From Candidatus Microbacterium phytovorans (GTDB lineage: Bacteria > Actinomycetota > Actinomycetes > Actinomycetales > Microbacteriaceae), in contig CP119321.1 in NCBI GenBank assembly GCA_029202445.1, forward strand, positions 2,790,001 through 2,854,000: 64,000 nt of DNA, read 5' to 3'. Shown in pieces: positions 36,485 through 44,874 of the stretch; position 1 is the stretch's first letter, and every line of letters begins with the position of its first letter. The position numbers and the translations under genes were made by a program. The notes below the pieces were generated by a model. The model was given only the letters and a program-made list of their open reading frames with translations, made no database searches and was not told the DNA's origin.

Positions 36485-37767
36485 GCGATCTCTCCCACGC
36501 TCGGGCCCGCCGACCGGCCGTCGGCCCGATGTGGCGGGACCTCCCAGTGCAGGAGCACACTCGTTCCCCGGCCGGGTGCGCTGTCGATGCGGGCGTCGCC
36601 GCCGGGGACGTCGCGCATGCGCCTCAGGACGGACTCCTTGACGCCCAATCGGTCCGCAGGGACGCTCTCGGGCTCGAAGCCGGGGCCGTCGTCGGTGATA
36701 CTGACCTCGATCGTTCCCGCACCGATGCGTCCCGTGACGCAGACATGATGGCCGGGCGCGTGACGATTGCTGTTGCGGATCGCCTCCGCCATCGCTTCGC
36801 GCATGGCGTGTACGGCGTCTGCGGCGAGGTTCACGACCGGTGCGCCCGCCGGTGTTGCGGTTGCGACGTTGACCGTGACATCCGTCACGCCGAGCGAGCG
36901 GGCCTGGTCGACGATCGCACGTCGCGCCTCGACGGCGACGAGATCGTCACCGCTGTCGGACGTCTGCGCGTCGAGCAGGTGCAGTGCCCGCTCGGCCATC
37001 GAGACGACGTCCGGCGGGAGCGCGACGGCATCCTGCCGTCCGAACAGTGCGATTCCGTTGAGAGCGCCGAGCACGTGATCGTGCGCGTGTCGTGCCTGCG
37101 CGCGCTCCCCTCGGATGCGGGCCTCTGCGGCGGTCGCGTCTCGAGCACGCCGTTCCCACCTCTCCTGGAGCGCGAAGTGAGCGACCATGCGCGAGCGATA
37201 GAGGACGAAGACCATGACATAGGTCACGTTCATGAACTGCACCACCGTGAGCACCAGCATGATGGGCGGCACGTGGTGATGACCCAGCCAGAAGCCGAGG
37301 GCGGGGGTCAGCGCCAGCACGGCGGCGAAGGCGTTGACGCGAACCAGCTGTCGTTCCATGGATGCTGTGCCTGGTCCGGGGCAGCGCAAAGCGAGCAGGC
37401 AGAGGTAGACCGCCGTCAGCATCCAGGTCGTCTCCCAGATCTCGGCATCAGGTGAATGGCCGATGTCCGAGGATGCGATGAAGGCGGTGAGTTGCAGCGC
37501 GACCCCGAGGGCGGGGATCAACAGCCACAGCGCGTCGAGCACGCGCCACGTGAGGAACCGAGCGGGTGCGGCGGCGAGGGCGACGAACAGCAGCGCGAGG
37601 AGCGCGTGTCCCCAGAGCCAGGCGTCCACACGCTCACCGGGGCGCTCGAAGTACTCGACGAGCCACCAATAGCCCACCATCAGCACACCGGCGAGGCCCA
37701 GAAGTCTGCTTAGGGTGCGGTCGAATCTGGCGAGTCTCTCGGTGGAGACCGGCATCCTGCTGTCCAT
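36481..37767 (-). CDS. Sensor histidine kinase, NarL/DesK type
   Basis: 428 residues. Six or so membrane helices (residues 20-205) lead to a HisKA_3-like helix (QARHAHDHVLGALNG) and a HATPase_c domain with N-box EAIRNSNRHAPGH and G1 box DDGPGF. The partner regulator is probably the LuxR-type protein at 40667-41302. It is the first of two coupled membrane genes beside the pilus operon. Confidence 0.85.
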   Translation of the reverse strand: MDSRMPVSTERLARFDRTLSRLLGLAGVLMVGYWWLVEYFERPGERVDAWLWGHALLALLFVALAAAPARFLTWRVLDALWLLIPALGVALQLTAFIASSDIGHSPDAEIWETTWMLTAVYLCLLALRCPGPGTASMERQLVRVNAFAAVLALTPALGFWLGHHHVPPIMLVLTVVQFMNVTYVMVFVLYRSRMVAHFALQERWERRARDATAAEARIRGERAQARHAHDHVLGALNGIALFGRQDAVALPPDVVSMAERALHLLDAQTSDSGDDLVAVEARRAIVDQARSLGVTDVTVNVATATPAGAPVVNLAADAVHAMREAMAEAIRNSNRHAPGHHVCVTGRIGAGTIEVSITDDGPGFEPESVPADRLGVKESVLRRMRDVPGGDARIDSAPGRGTSVLLHWEVPPHRADGRSAGPSVGEIA

Positions 37768-37912
37768 CGGCGCGCCCCCAGCATCTTCGCCTCTGTATCG
37801 CTCCCCAGTATGGGACCTGCGGCCCCCGCGCGACGACGGCTGCGGCCGTGTGACCACTCGATGCGGTGGCTCCGGAAAGGGGCACGCGCAGCGCGAGCCC
37901 CCGGTTACGGCC

Positions 37913-38188
37913 TCAGGGTGCGCCGAGCAGCCGCTTCTTCTGGGATGCGAACTCTTCGTCGGTGAGGGCCCCGGCCTCACGGAGGTGCGTGAGCTGGGTG
38001 AGTTGCTGGATGACCTCCGCTGTCGACGGCGGAGCGCCAGGGTCGGCTGTCGTCACAGGTGAGACGGCGGAGACGGGGGATGCCGAAGCTGCGTCGAGCG
38101 CCGCCCACCGCTGCTGCTGCCGGCGGTGGGTGCTGCCGATCACCCGTGTGGCCACGCTCGCGCGGGCGGCGGTGCGGAGCAGGCTCAC
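37913..38188 (-). CDS. SHOCT domain protein
   Basis: 91 residues. An Arg/Ala-rich N-terminus and a Pro/Ala linker lead to a C-terminal SHOCT helix pair (LTHLREAGALTDEEFASQKKRLL). The GTG overlaps the stop of the DUF6325 gene (GTGA). SHOCT domains act as short oligomerisation or tethering modules; the pair with DUF6325 is common in actinobacteria. The function is unknown. Confidence 0.82.
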   Translation of the reverse strand: MSLLRTAARASVATRVIGSTHRRQQQRWAALDAASASPVSAVSPVTTADPGAPPSTAEVIQQLTQLTHLREAGALTDEEFASQKKRLLGAP

Positions 38189-38622
38189 GGGGCCTCCTCC
38201 CCGCCGACGGCACGGTGGAGGTCGGCGATGTCAACGCCGCCCGAGAAGATCTCGACGCCCCCGATGCGGGCGAACGCGTGCGCGGCGACGGCGAGGCTTC
38301 GATCCTCGTAGACGATCACCAGGGCGAACTGATCGCGCGCGATTTCGACGGCGATGTCGTGGAGGTCTTCGGCATCCAGCAGGTCGGATTGCGCAGCCTC
38401 GAAGAGCTGCATGTCGATGCCCCCCGGTTCCTGGAGGTCGTGGAGATGCACGGTGGTCGGGCGTCCCGCCGGGTCGAGAGCGACGGCGGTGATGTCGAGG
38501 AGTTCGATCGTGCCGGCGGCGACTGCCGCGGCGACCGCGGACAGGCCGGTGCTGAGCGGTGCGCCGAGCGGGAAGGCGAAGACGGCGTAGTCGACGGGGC
38601 CCGCGAATGTGCTGGTGGCCAT
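38185..38622 (-). CDS. DUF6325 family protein
   Basis: 145 residues, acidic, with MATSTFAGPVDYAVFAFP at the start and a central IARDQFALVIVYEDRSLAVAA strand-helix. This is the DUF6325 pattern that travels with SHOCT genes. GAAGGAGG precedes the ATG. It diverges from the thioester adhesin gene across 431 bases. Confidence 0.72.
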   Translation of the reverse strand: MATSTFAGPVDYAVFAFPLGAPLSTGLSAVAAAVAAGTIELLDITAVALDPAGRPTTVHLHDLQEPGGIDMQLFEAAQSDLLDAEDLHDIAVEIARDQFALVIVYEDRSLAVAAHAFARIGGVEIFSGGVDIADLHRAVGGEEAP

Positions 38623-38875
38623 GAGGCCTCCTTCAGGAGTGAGGGCGTGGCTCGATCCTAGGAACGGATGGATCGACGCCTCAGGCCCGAGGCCGGAATC
38701 CCCCGGTTCGAGGGGTTTCGTCGGGCAGATCTTGTGACTCGCGTCATACCGAGATTCACTCGCCCTGAACCACCCCGGATCACTCCGGCGACCCCCATCG
38801 CCGGCGCGGGGCGGTCTGGTGCCCCCAATGCCCAGTCCGCCCCGTTTCGCGGCGCTCGCACGCGTTCACCCACGG

Positions 38876-38885
38876 GAACCAGTGG
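38876..38885 (+). promoter_or_regulatory. Shared upstream motif, thioester adhesin copy
   Basis: GAACCAGTGG, 178 bases before the adhesin start and identical to 30012-30021. Here it forms the dyad AACCA-G-TGGTT. The 431-base gap 38623-39053 also holds TAGTGT (38926-38931) as a possible -10 box and a structured GC-rich leader, including CCGCT-TTCG-AGCGG near 38960. Confidence 0.4.
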
Positions 38886-39053
38886 TTTCTCCGCCGCGGA
38901 GGGGGCCTCCGCGCCGCCGCCTGCTTAGTGTCGCCGCGGGGGAACGTTCTGCCTGCCCGCTTTCGAGCGGAGGCGCGGCATCTCCCGTGCCCGGGCGGCG
39001 GAGTCACCTCGCCCGGCATCCGCATCTGTCCCGCGAGGAAGTCTGAGCCACCC

Positions 39054-40484
39054 GTGAAGTCCCATCGAAATCCCCTGCGCCGGTTCGCGGCGCTGGCCGC
39101 CGTCGCGGCCATCGTCACCAGCGCATTCGCGTTCGCGACGACCGCGACCGCCGCCGTTCCTGAGCCCGCCGTGTCCGCACCGTTCTCCGCACCGCTGTGC
39201 GAAGGGTCGACCACCTCCAATCCGCGCGCGGCGAGCGGGCCTGTGAGTGACCTCTCGCGCGTGTTCGGTCAGCGTCTCACCGACTACAACGCCGGTCGGA
39301 TGGTCGTGCTCTACGACGTCATGGGCGAGAACGGAACAGCACCCCCGATCTGCGGCACCCGCTACGTCGAGGGCGTGGGCGCGGTCTCGGAGTGGATGTA
39401 CTGCACGGACTTCACCTCACACACCTGTTCCACCACCGACGCGTCGGGACGACTGACGGAGGAAGGTGTCGTCGTGCCCGGGATGGAGGACCTCGACACC
39501 AACCCGCGACTGTCGGCCGATCAGGAGCGGCTGATCCGCTACCTCCTCACGACCGAGATCCGCATGATCGACAGCGACGGCGCGCATCTCACGGCGAACG
39601 GAACACTCCGGGAGCGTCAGACGCGCCAGCGCGCCATCTGGTGCGTCTCCGACGAGATGTCCGATCTGCCCGTGTACGTCCAGCGGTTCTGCCTGACCAA
39701 CCTGACCGATGCTCAGCAGCAGGCGATGCTCGACTCGATCCCCGCCGACCCGGTGCTGAACCCGACGCTGGAGCTTGCCGGCGGCGAGACGGCGGTCGCG
39801 GTCGGTGAGGAGGTGCGCATCACGCTGGAGACGAACGTCACCGGCCTGCCGATCACGATCGACGCCCCCGGTGCGACCGTGGCCGTGTGCGCCACGTCGG
39901 CGGATGCCGCGACCTACAGCGGCGGAGAACTCCTCATCGACGCGGCTGCGGGGGCGACGGTGAGTGTCGACCTGTGCCTCACGTGGAGCGCGGCCGGAGA
40001 CCACACGGTCACCGTGGGCGCCGAGAGCGTGGGTGCGACGGCCGATCAGCTCCACTGGGTGCAGTCGCCGGGCATCGTCGGCGGCGTGCCGTGCCAGGTG
40101 TACTCGGCCTTCTCGTCGACCGCCCCGGCGGGTGTTTCGGCCGCGCTCGACGTGCCGGTGACCGGCACCACCGAGCCGACCCCCACCCCGACGCCGACTC
40201 CGACTCCGACCGCGACGCCGGAGCCGACGCCCACCCCGACCCCGACCGCGACGCCGGAGCCGAGCGAAACTCCGACGCCGACGCCCTCGGAGACGGTCGC
40301 GCCGACGCCGGAGCCGACGCCCACGACGCCCGGTAGCGTCGGGGGTGAGTCGGACGGTCCCGACGGCGCCCTCGCGGTGACCGGTGGGGTCATCGGCTGG
40401 GGCACCGCGTTCGTCGGCGCTGCGGCGGTCGCGCTCGGCGTGATCGTCCTGCTGGCCCGCCGCCGCGAGGTCGAGAAGGTCTGA
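39054..40484 (+). CDS. Thioester-domain surface adhesin with LAVTG sorting signal
   Basis: 476 residues. After the signal peptide, residues about 60-215 look like a thioester (TED) domain: Cys117 in WMYCTD and Gln192 in TRQRAIW fit the Cys-Gln pair that forms an internal thioester able to bond covalently to host amines. A beta domain (about 235-360) and a Pro/Thr-rich stalk (about 375-425) follow, then LAVTG at 440, a helix and an Arg-rich tail. LAXTG is the class E sortase motif, unlike the LPXTG proteins nearby. The GTG start has a weak ribosome site. Confidence 0.78.
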   Translation: MKSHRNPLRRFAALAAVAAIVTSAFAFATTATAAVPEPAVSAPFSAPLCEGSTTSNPRAASGPVSDLSRVFGQRLTDYNAGRMVVLYDVMGENGTAPPICGTRYVEGVGAVSEWMYCTDFTSHTCSTTDASGRLTEEGVVVPGMEDLDTNPRLSADQERLIRYLLTTEIRMIDSDGAHLTANGTLRERQTRQRAIWCVSDEMSDLPVYVQRFCLTNLTDAQQQAMLDSIPADPVLNPTLELAGGETAVAVGEEVRITLETNVTGLPITIDAPGATVAVCATSADAATYSGGELLIDAAAGATVSVDLCLTWSAAGDHTVTVGAESVGATADQLHWVQSPGIVGGVPCQVYSAFSSTAPAGVSAALDVPVTGTTEPTPTPTPTPTPTATPEPTPTPTPTATPEPSETPTPTPSETVAPTPEPTPTTPGSVGGESDGPDGALAVTGGVIGWGTAFVGAAAVALGVIVLLARRREVEKV

Positions 40485-40494
40485 CCGTCGAAGT

Positions 40495-40542
40495 GACGAA
40501 GGCGCCCCCCGGAGACTCCTCCCGGGGGCGCCCTTCGTCGTC
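40495..40542 (+). terminator. Intrinsic terminator of the thioester adhesin gene
   Basis: GACGAAGGCGCCCCC pairs with GGGGGCGCCCTTCGTC (small bulge) around a short loop, 10 bases after the stop. The T-run is weak (TCGTCG). Confidence 0.7.
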
Positions 40543-40576
40543 GCCCCGGCATCCCACCCCCTTCTTGACGCGGCAG

Positions 40577-40592
40577 CCACTGCTTCCAGTGG
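40577..40592. promoter_or_regulatory. Dyad upstream of the response regulator
   Basis: CCACTG-CTTC-CAGTGG, 75 bases before the regulator start. It contains the CCAGTGG core also seen at 30015-30021 and 38879-38885, so it may be an autoregulatory site. Confidence 0.35.
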
Positions 40593-40666
40593 CCGAGCGG
40601 CCCGGGTGACTGTCGCATCTGCGGGTCGGCGCGATACCGTCACGGCAGGAGAGCCGGGAGGATCGC

Positions 40667-41302
40667 ATGAGTGCACGCATCGGACTCGTCGACGACCACC
40701 CGTGGATCGTGCTGGGCGTGACCGCGATCATCAACGCGCAGCCCTCGATGCGAGTCACAGGCGCCGCCGGCAGCGTGACGGCGCTCTTGCAGTTCGGGAG
40801 CCGCTTCGATGTCGTGCTGCTCGACCTCCAACTCGCTGACGACTCGTCTCCGCGCGACAACGTCCTGGCCCTCGCCGCATCGGGGGCCGTCGTGCTCGCG
40901 TTCACGAGTGGTGAGAACGCCGCCCTCGTGCGCGAAGCCGCGCGGGCGGGGGTGGCCGGAATGCTGCGGAAGTCGGAGCCGCCGGCGCGGATCGTGCGAG
41001 CGATCGAGGTGGCGCTGGCGGGCGAGACCGTCGCCACTCCCGACTGGGCCGCTGCGCTCAGCGGTGATCGGAGCTTCGTCGACGCGCAGCTCACTTCGCG
41101 TGAGGCGGAAGTGCTCGGCCGATACGCCTCGGGTCAGACCGCGGATCAGGTGGCCGCTGCTCTCTTCGTGTCACGCGACACCGTCCTCGACCACCTCCGC
41201 CGCATCCGGCGGCGATACTCGTTGGTCGGTCGGGACGCACCGACGAAGGTCGATCTGCATCGCCGCGCCGTCGAGGACGGGCTGGTCTCTCCCGACGCCT
41301 GA
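40667..41302 (+). CDS. NarL/LuxR-type response regulator
   Basis: 211 residues. The receiver domain has the acidic pocket DDHP (9-12), phospho-acceptor Asp in VVLLDLQL (about 52) and the conserved Lys in RKSE (about 103). The C-terminal LuxR helix-turn-helix is LTSREAEVLGRYASGQTADQVAAAL. It lies beside surface genes and is the only receiver in the island, so it is the likely partner of the kinase at 36481-37767, although three genes separate them. Confidence 0.88.
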   Translation: MSARIGLVDDHPWIVLGVTAIINAQPSMRVTGAAGSVTALLQFGSRFDVVLLDLQLADDSSPRDNVLALAASGAVVLAFTSGENAALVREAARAGVAGMLRKSEPPARIVRAIEVALAGETVATPDWAAALSGDRSFVDAQLTSREAEVLGRYASGQTADQVAAALFVSRDTVLDHLRRIRRRYSLVGRDAPTKVDLHRRAVEDGLVSPDA

Positions 41303-41425
41303 GCCCCAGCCTGCGGCGACGCCGCGTCACGCCGGCGGACCGGGTACAGGCGGAACCGGCCGTGTCGGCATCGCCGCTGCATGCGGCGCTCGAATCTGCC
41401 TGTATCCGGGCGCCCGGGCCTCGCT

Positions 41426-42193
41426 TCAGGCTCCCGTGGCGATCTCCACGCGGATGCCGGCATCGCGGAAGGGCTCCAGCTGCTCCGGGGTCGCGTTCCC
41501 GTCGGTCACGAGCGTGTACGTGCCCACTTGCGCCCAGGCGTCGAAGGGGGCGCGGCCGAGCTTGGAGGAGTCGGCGAGCACGTAGACGTCGCGTCCGCGC
41601 TGCGCCATGAGCTCCTTGGTCCGTGTCTGCTCGAGGTCGGCTTCGCAGATGCCGAGCTGTGCGTGGATCGCGTCGGCGCCGAGGAACACGCGGTCGGCGG
41701 TGACGCGGGAGAGCGTCAGGTCGGTCATGGCTCCGACGAGTCCTTGGCTGATGTGGCGCAGGCGGCCGCCGAGGAGGATCACCTCGACGTCGGTGGCGGA
41801 TGCCAGTTCCAGCAATGACGTCACCCCGCTCGTGATGACGGTGAGGGATGAACGGTTCCTGAGGGCAGCCGCGACGCGTCCGGTCGTGGTGCCCGCGTCG
41901 AGCATGATGGTCTCCCCGTCGGCGACGAGGTCGGCGCACCAGCGGCCGATGGCATCCTTCTCGGCTCGGTATTCCTGAGCGCGCTGCGCGAGAGTCTGCT
42001 CACCCACACCGGCTCCGGGCAGCATCGCCCCGCCGAGGGTGCGGGTGACGGCGCCCGAGACCGCCAGTCGCTGCAGGTCGCGCCGCACGGTCGACTCGGT
42101 CACTTCGAGCAGGACGGCGAACTCTTCGACGGTCAGGGGGCCGCGTGCGGCCAGGAGGTCGAGCATCTTCGCGCGACGTTGCACACCGTTCAT
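41426..42193 (-). CDS. DeoR-family transcriptional regulator
   Basis: 255 residues. The N-terminal winged helix (RRAKMLDLLAARGPLTVEEFAVLLEVTESTVRRDLQ region) and the C-terminal ISOCOT-type sugar-phosphate sensor (DAGTTTGRVA, then LGGRLR) are typical. It diverges from the peptide-type ABC operon it should repress. A phosphorylated sugar acid is a plausible effector. Confidence 0.9.
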   Translation of the reverse strand: MNGVQRRAKMLDLLAARGPLTVEEFAVLLEVTESTVRRDLQRLAVSGAVTRTLGGAMLPGAGVGEQTLAQRAQEYRAEKDAIGRWCADLVADGETIMLDAGTTTGRVAAALRNRSSLTVITSGVTSLLELASATDVEVILLGGRLRHISQGLVGAMTDLTLSRVTADRVFLGADAIHAQLGICEADLEQTRTKELMAQRGRDVYVLADSSKLGRAPFDAWAQVGTYTLVTDGNATPEQLEPFRDAGIRVEIATGA

Positions 42194-42230
42194 GGCGATC
42201 AGTGTATGCCCGAGATCCGCGAGAGAAGAT

Positions 42231-42290
42231 GCGCAACGCGCCATTGTCGCGTGCGATACGCAACTTTGCGGGGCCATCTTGCGCAAAACG
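42231..42290. promoter_or_regulatory. Repeated CGCAA sites, likely DeoR operators
   Basis: Within the 168-base divergent gap, GCGCAAC (42231-42237), TACGCAAC (42257-42264) and TTGCGCAAAAC (42280-42290) recur at roughly 25-base spacing. DeoR regulators often bind such direct repeats. Confidence 0.5.
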
Positions 42291-42361
42291 AGCAGAAGGG
42301 TGATGATGTACAGGCTGCGGTGCTGCAGCGAACAACCCGATCGATGGTGATAGGAGGCGCG

Positions 42362-43912
42362 ATGTCCGCGCAGAGAAGGATTCCGAGGAGCGTGGGTCTT
42401 GTGACCGTCGTCGCCGCCTCGGTCGCGCTGGTCTTGTCCGGGTGTGCCGGCGGCGGAGGAACCGGCGGGGGGAGCGACACCCTCACGATCGCCATCAACG
42501 GCGAGCCGCAGAGCCTGGACCCCGCCAAGAACGGCGGCGACTTCCAGCAGATCGTGCAGTGGCTCTCGTACGAGCCGCTCATCCGACAGCAGGCCGACGG
42601 CTCGTTCAGCCCGGGCCTGGCCGAATCGTGGGAGTACGTCGGCGACGACAACACGACTTTCGAGCTCACCCTCCGCGCAGACGCGACCTTCGCCGACGGC
42701 GAACCGGTCACCGCAGAGTCCGTCGTCGACACGATCGAGTACTACGTCGCGACACCCGGAACCCTGCACTCCACGATCGACGCGCTCGAGAGCGTCGAGG
42801 CCGTCGACGACGACACCGTGCGCATCACCTACAGCACGCCCAACCCGATCCTTCCCTACGTCTTCAGCCAGATGACCAACTACGGGAACGTCATTAGCCC
42901 GGCGGGACTCAAGGATGCCGAGAAGCTCGGCACCGCCACCTTCGGAGCCGGGGCCTACGTCCTCGACGCGGGAGCCACCGTCAGCGGCGACCGCTACGTG
43001 TTCACGCCGAACGAGAACTACTGGAACCCCGACGCGCAGAACTACGACAAGGTCGTCGTTCGCGTCATCCCCGACGCCCAGACCGCGCTCAGCGCCATCA
43101 AGACGGGTCAGATCAACGTCAGCACCGTCACCTCGCAGGCGCAGGTGAGTGAGGCGGAGTCGAGCGACATCGACGTGCTCACCGGCAAGCCGCTCTCGAT
43201 CGTGGTGTGGCTGATGGACCGCGACGGGCGCGTCGACGCCGCGATGGCCGACCCGCGCGTGCGACAGGCGCTCAACTACGCCGTCGACCGCGAAGCGATC
43301 GCCAGCGCGCTCGGCGACGCGTACTCGCCGCTGACGCAGTACGTCGCGCCGGGCGGCATCGGTCACTCGACCGCCCTGGAGGGTGCGTACGCCTACGATC
43401 CGGCCAAGGCCAAGGAACTCCTTGCCGAGGCGGGAGTCGGCGACGGATTCACCCTCGCCTTCGCCACGAACACCGACAACCGCGACGCCGAGGTCTCGCA
43501 GATCCTCGTCGAGCAGTGGGCGGCGATCGGTGTCACGGCCGAACTGACGACGTACAACAACCAGCCCGGCGAGATGTTCGGAGCGATCGCCGACGGCAAG
43601 GTCGCCGCCATCACGTTCGCGCTCAACGCCGACGTGACGACGCAGCAGGCGCTGCTCACCTCGGCATCCGTGTTCAACCCGTTCGGTCTCACCAACGACG
43701 ACGTCACCGCGGCCTATGACACGCTCTCGCTCGCTGCGGGGGACGACGTCGCGAGTGCCGCCGAGGCGGTCAACACGGCGCTGTCCGACGACGCCTGGTT
43801 CGTGCCGGTCGTCAGCGTCGACAGCTTCCTGTTCGCCAAGGGTGTCTCCGGACTGGGTGAGCTCGCCGCCAACGGCGCGCTCGACATCCTGTCCTGGGCT
43901 CCCGCCTCCTGA
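42362..43912 (+). CDS. ABC transporter substrate-binding lipoprotein (family 5)
   Basis: 516 residues. A signal peptide ends at lipobox LSGC (Cys about 28), and the mature start DTLTIAINGEPQSLDPAKNGG is the classical family 5 oligopeptide/dipeptide/nickel-type opening. Members also carry oligosaccharides. GGAGG lies 4 bases before the ATG; an in-frame ATG at 42344 is less likely. First gene of the DeoR-controlled operon. Confidence 0.9.
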   Translation: MSAQRRIPRSVGLVTVVAASVALVLSGCAGGGGTGGGSDTLTIAINGEPQSLDPAKNGGDFQQIVQWLSYEPLIRQQADGSFSPGLAESWEYVGDDNTTFELTLRADATFADGEPVTAESVVDTIEYYVATPGTLHSTIDALESVEAVDDDTVRITYSTPNPILPYVFSQMTNYGNVISPAGLKDAEKLGTATFGAGAYVLDAGATVSGDRYVFTPNENYWNPDAQNYDKVVVRVIPDAQTALSAIKTGQINVSTVTSQAQVSEAESSDIDVLTGKPLSIVVWLMDRDGRVDAAMADPRVRQALNYAVDREAIASALGDAYSPLTQYVAPGGIGHSTALEGAYAYDPAKAKELLAEAGVGDGFTLAFATNTDNRDAEVSQILVEQWAAIGVTAELTTYNNQPGEMFGAIADGKVAAITFALNADVTTQQALLTSASVFNPFGLTNDDVTAAYDTLSLAAGDDVASAAEAVNTALSDDAWFVPVVSVDSFLFAKGVSGLGELAANGALDILSWAPAS

Positions 43913-43926
43913 CGGAGACCCCCACG

Positions 43927-44874
43927 ATGAAGATCCTGATCGTCCTCGGACGCCGACTGCTGTGGTCGATTCCCCTGCTGTTCGTCGTGTCCATCATCAC
44001 GTTCGCGCTCGCCTCGCTCATGCCGGGCGACGTGGCCAGCGTGATCCTCGGGACCGGTGCCACTCCCGAGCAGCGTGCGCTGATCACGGAGCAGCTGGGC
44101 CTCGACCAGCCGCTGTGGGTGCAGTACACCTCGTGGCTGGGCGGCGCTCTGCAGGGCGATCTCGGATCTTCTGTCTTCAGTAACGAGAGCGTGGCGGGGA
44201 TGCTGTCTTCCCGGCTCCCCGTCACCCTCTCGCTCGCCTTCCTCACCCTCATCGCGTGCGTACTGCTGGGCGTGCTCCTCGGCGCGCTCTCCGCGATCCG
44301 TGGCGGAGCGCTCGCGCGGATCCTGGATGCCACGTCGCTCATCGCCATGAGCATCCCGAGCTTCTGGTTCGCGGCGGTGATGATCATCGTGTTCGCCGTC
44401 GCGATCCCGCTCTTCCCGGTGTCGGGCTACGTACCGTTCGCCGACTCGCCGCAGCTGTGGTTCGCCTCGCTGGTGCTCCCCGTGTTCTGCCTCGCGACCA
44501 GCAGTGTCGCGGGACTCGCCCTGCAGATGCGGGGCCAGATGGTCGCCACGTTCCGGAGCGACTTCGTGAAGGCGCTGCGCGCCAACGGCATCTCGCCCCG
44601 CTCGATCCTCTACCGGCACGTGCTGAAGAACGCGGCCGGGCCGGTCGTGACGCTGACGGGTCTGCTCGTGGTGACCCTGCTGGGCGGGACCGTCTTCATG
44701 GAGAAGGTCTTCGGAATGGCGGGGCTCGGCACCCTCGCGGTCAACGCGACCGCCCGCCACGACCTGCCGGTGATCCAGGGGGTCGTCGTCTACTTCACGC
44801 TCGTCGTCATCGTGGTCAACCTCATCACCGACGTCGCCTACGCCGCGCTCAACCCGAAGGTCGTGACCTCGTGA
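43927..44874 (+). CDS. ABC transporter permease, DppB-type
   Basis: 315 residues with six membrane helices. The N-terminal pattern (GRRLLWSIPLLFVVSIITFAL) and the EAA-like loop FVKALRANGISPRSILYRHVLKNA near residue 214 fit DppB/OppB. Its stop overlaps the next GTG start (GTGA). Confidence 0.93.
   Translation: MKILIVLGRRLLWSIPLLFVVSIITFALASLMPGDVASVILGTGATPEQRALITEQLGLDQPLWVQYTSWLGGALQGDLGSSVFSNESVAGMLSSRLPVTLSLAFLTLIACVLLGVLLGALSAIRGGALARILDATSLIAMSIPSFWFAAVMIIVFAVAIPLFPVSGYVPFADSPQLWFASLVLPVFCLATSSVAGLALQMRGQMVATFRSDFVKALRANGISPRSILYRHVLKNAAGPVVTLTGLLVVTLLGGTVFMEKVFGMAGLGTLAVNATARHDLPVIQGVVVYFTLVVIVVNLITDVAYAALNPKVVTS

Noticed and set aside
38932..39053. c-di-AMP riboswitch before the thioester adhesin
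   Set aside because: Only short blocks resemble the core; the ordered conserved segments are not present.
29800..41302. Surface island as a recent horizontally acquired element
   Set aside because: No integrase, insertion sequence or flanking direct repeats; base composition and the GGATGCC word continue through it. tRNA-Ser lies about 1 kb away without a repeated 3' end that I could see.
41303..41425. Bidirectional terminator between the response regulator and the DeoR gene
   Set aside because: GCCGC/GCGGC and an imperfect TACAGGC/GCCTGTA pair are present, but no T-run or single clear stem was found.
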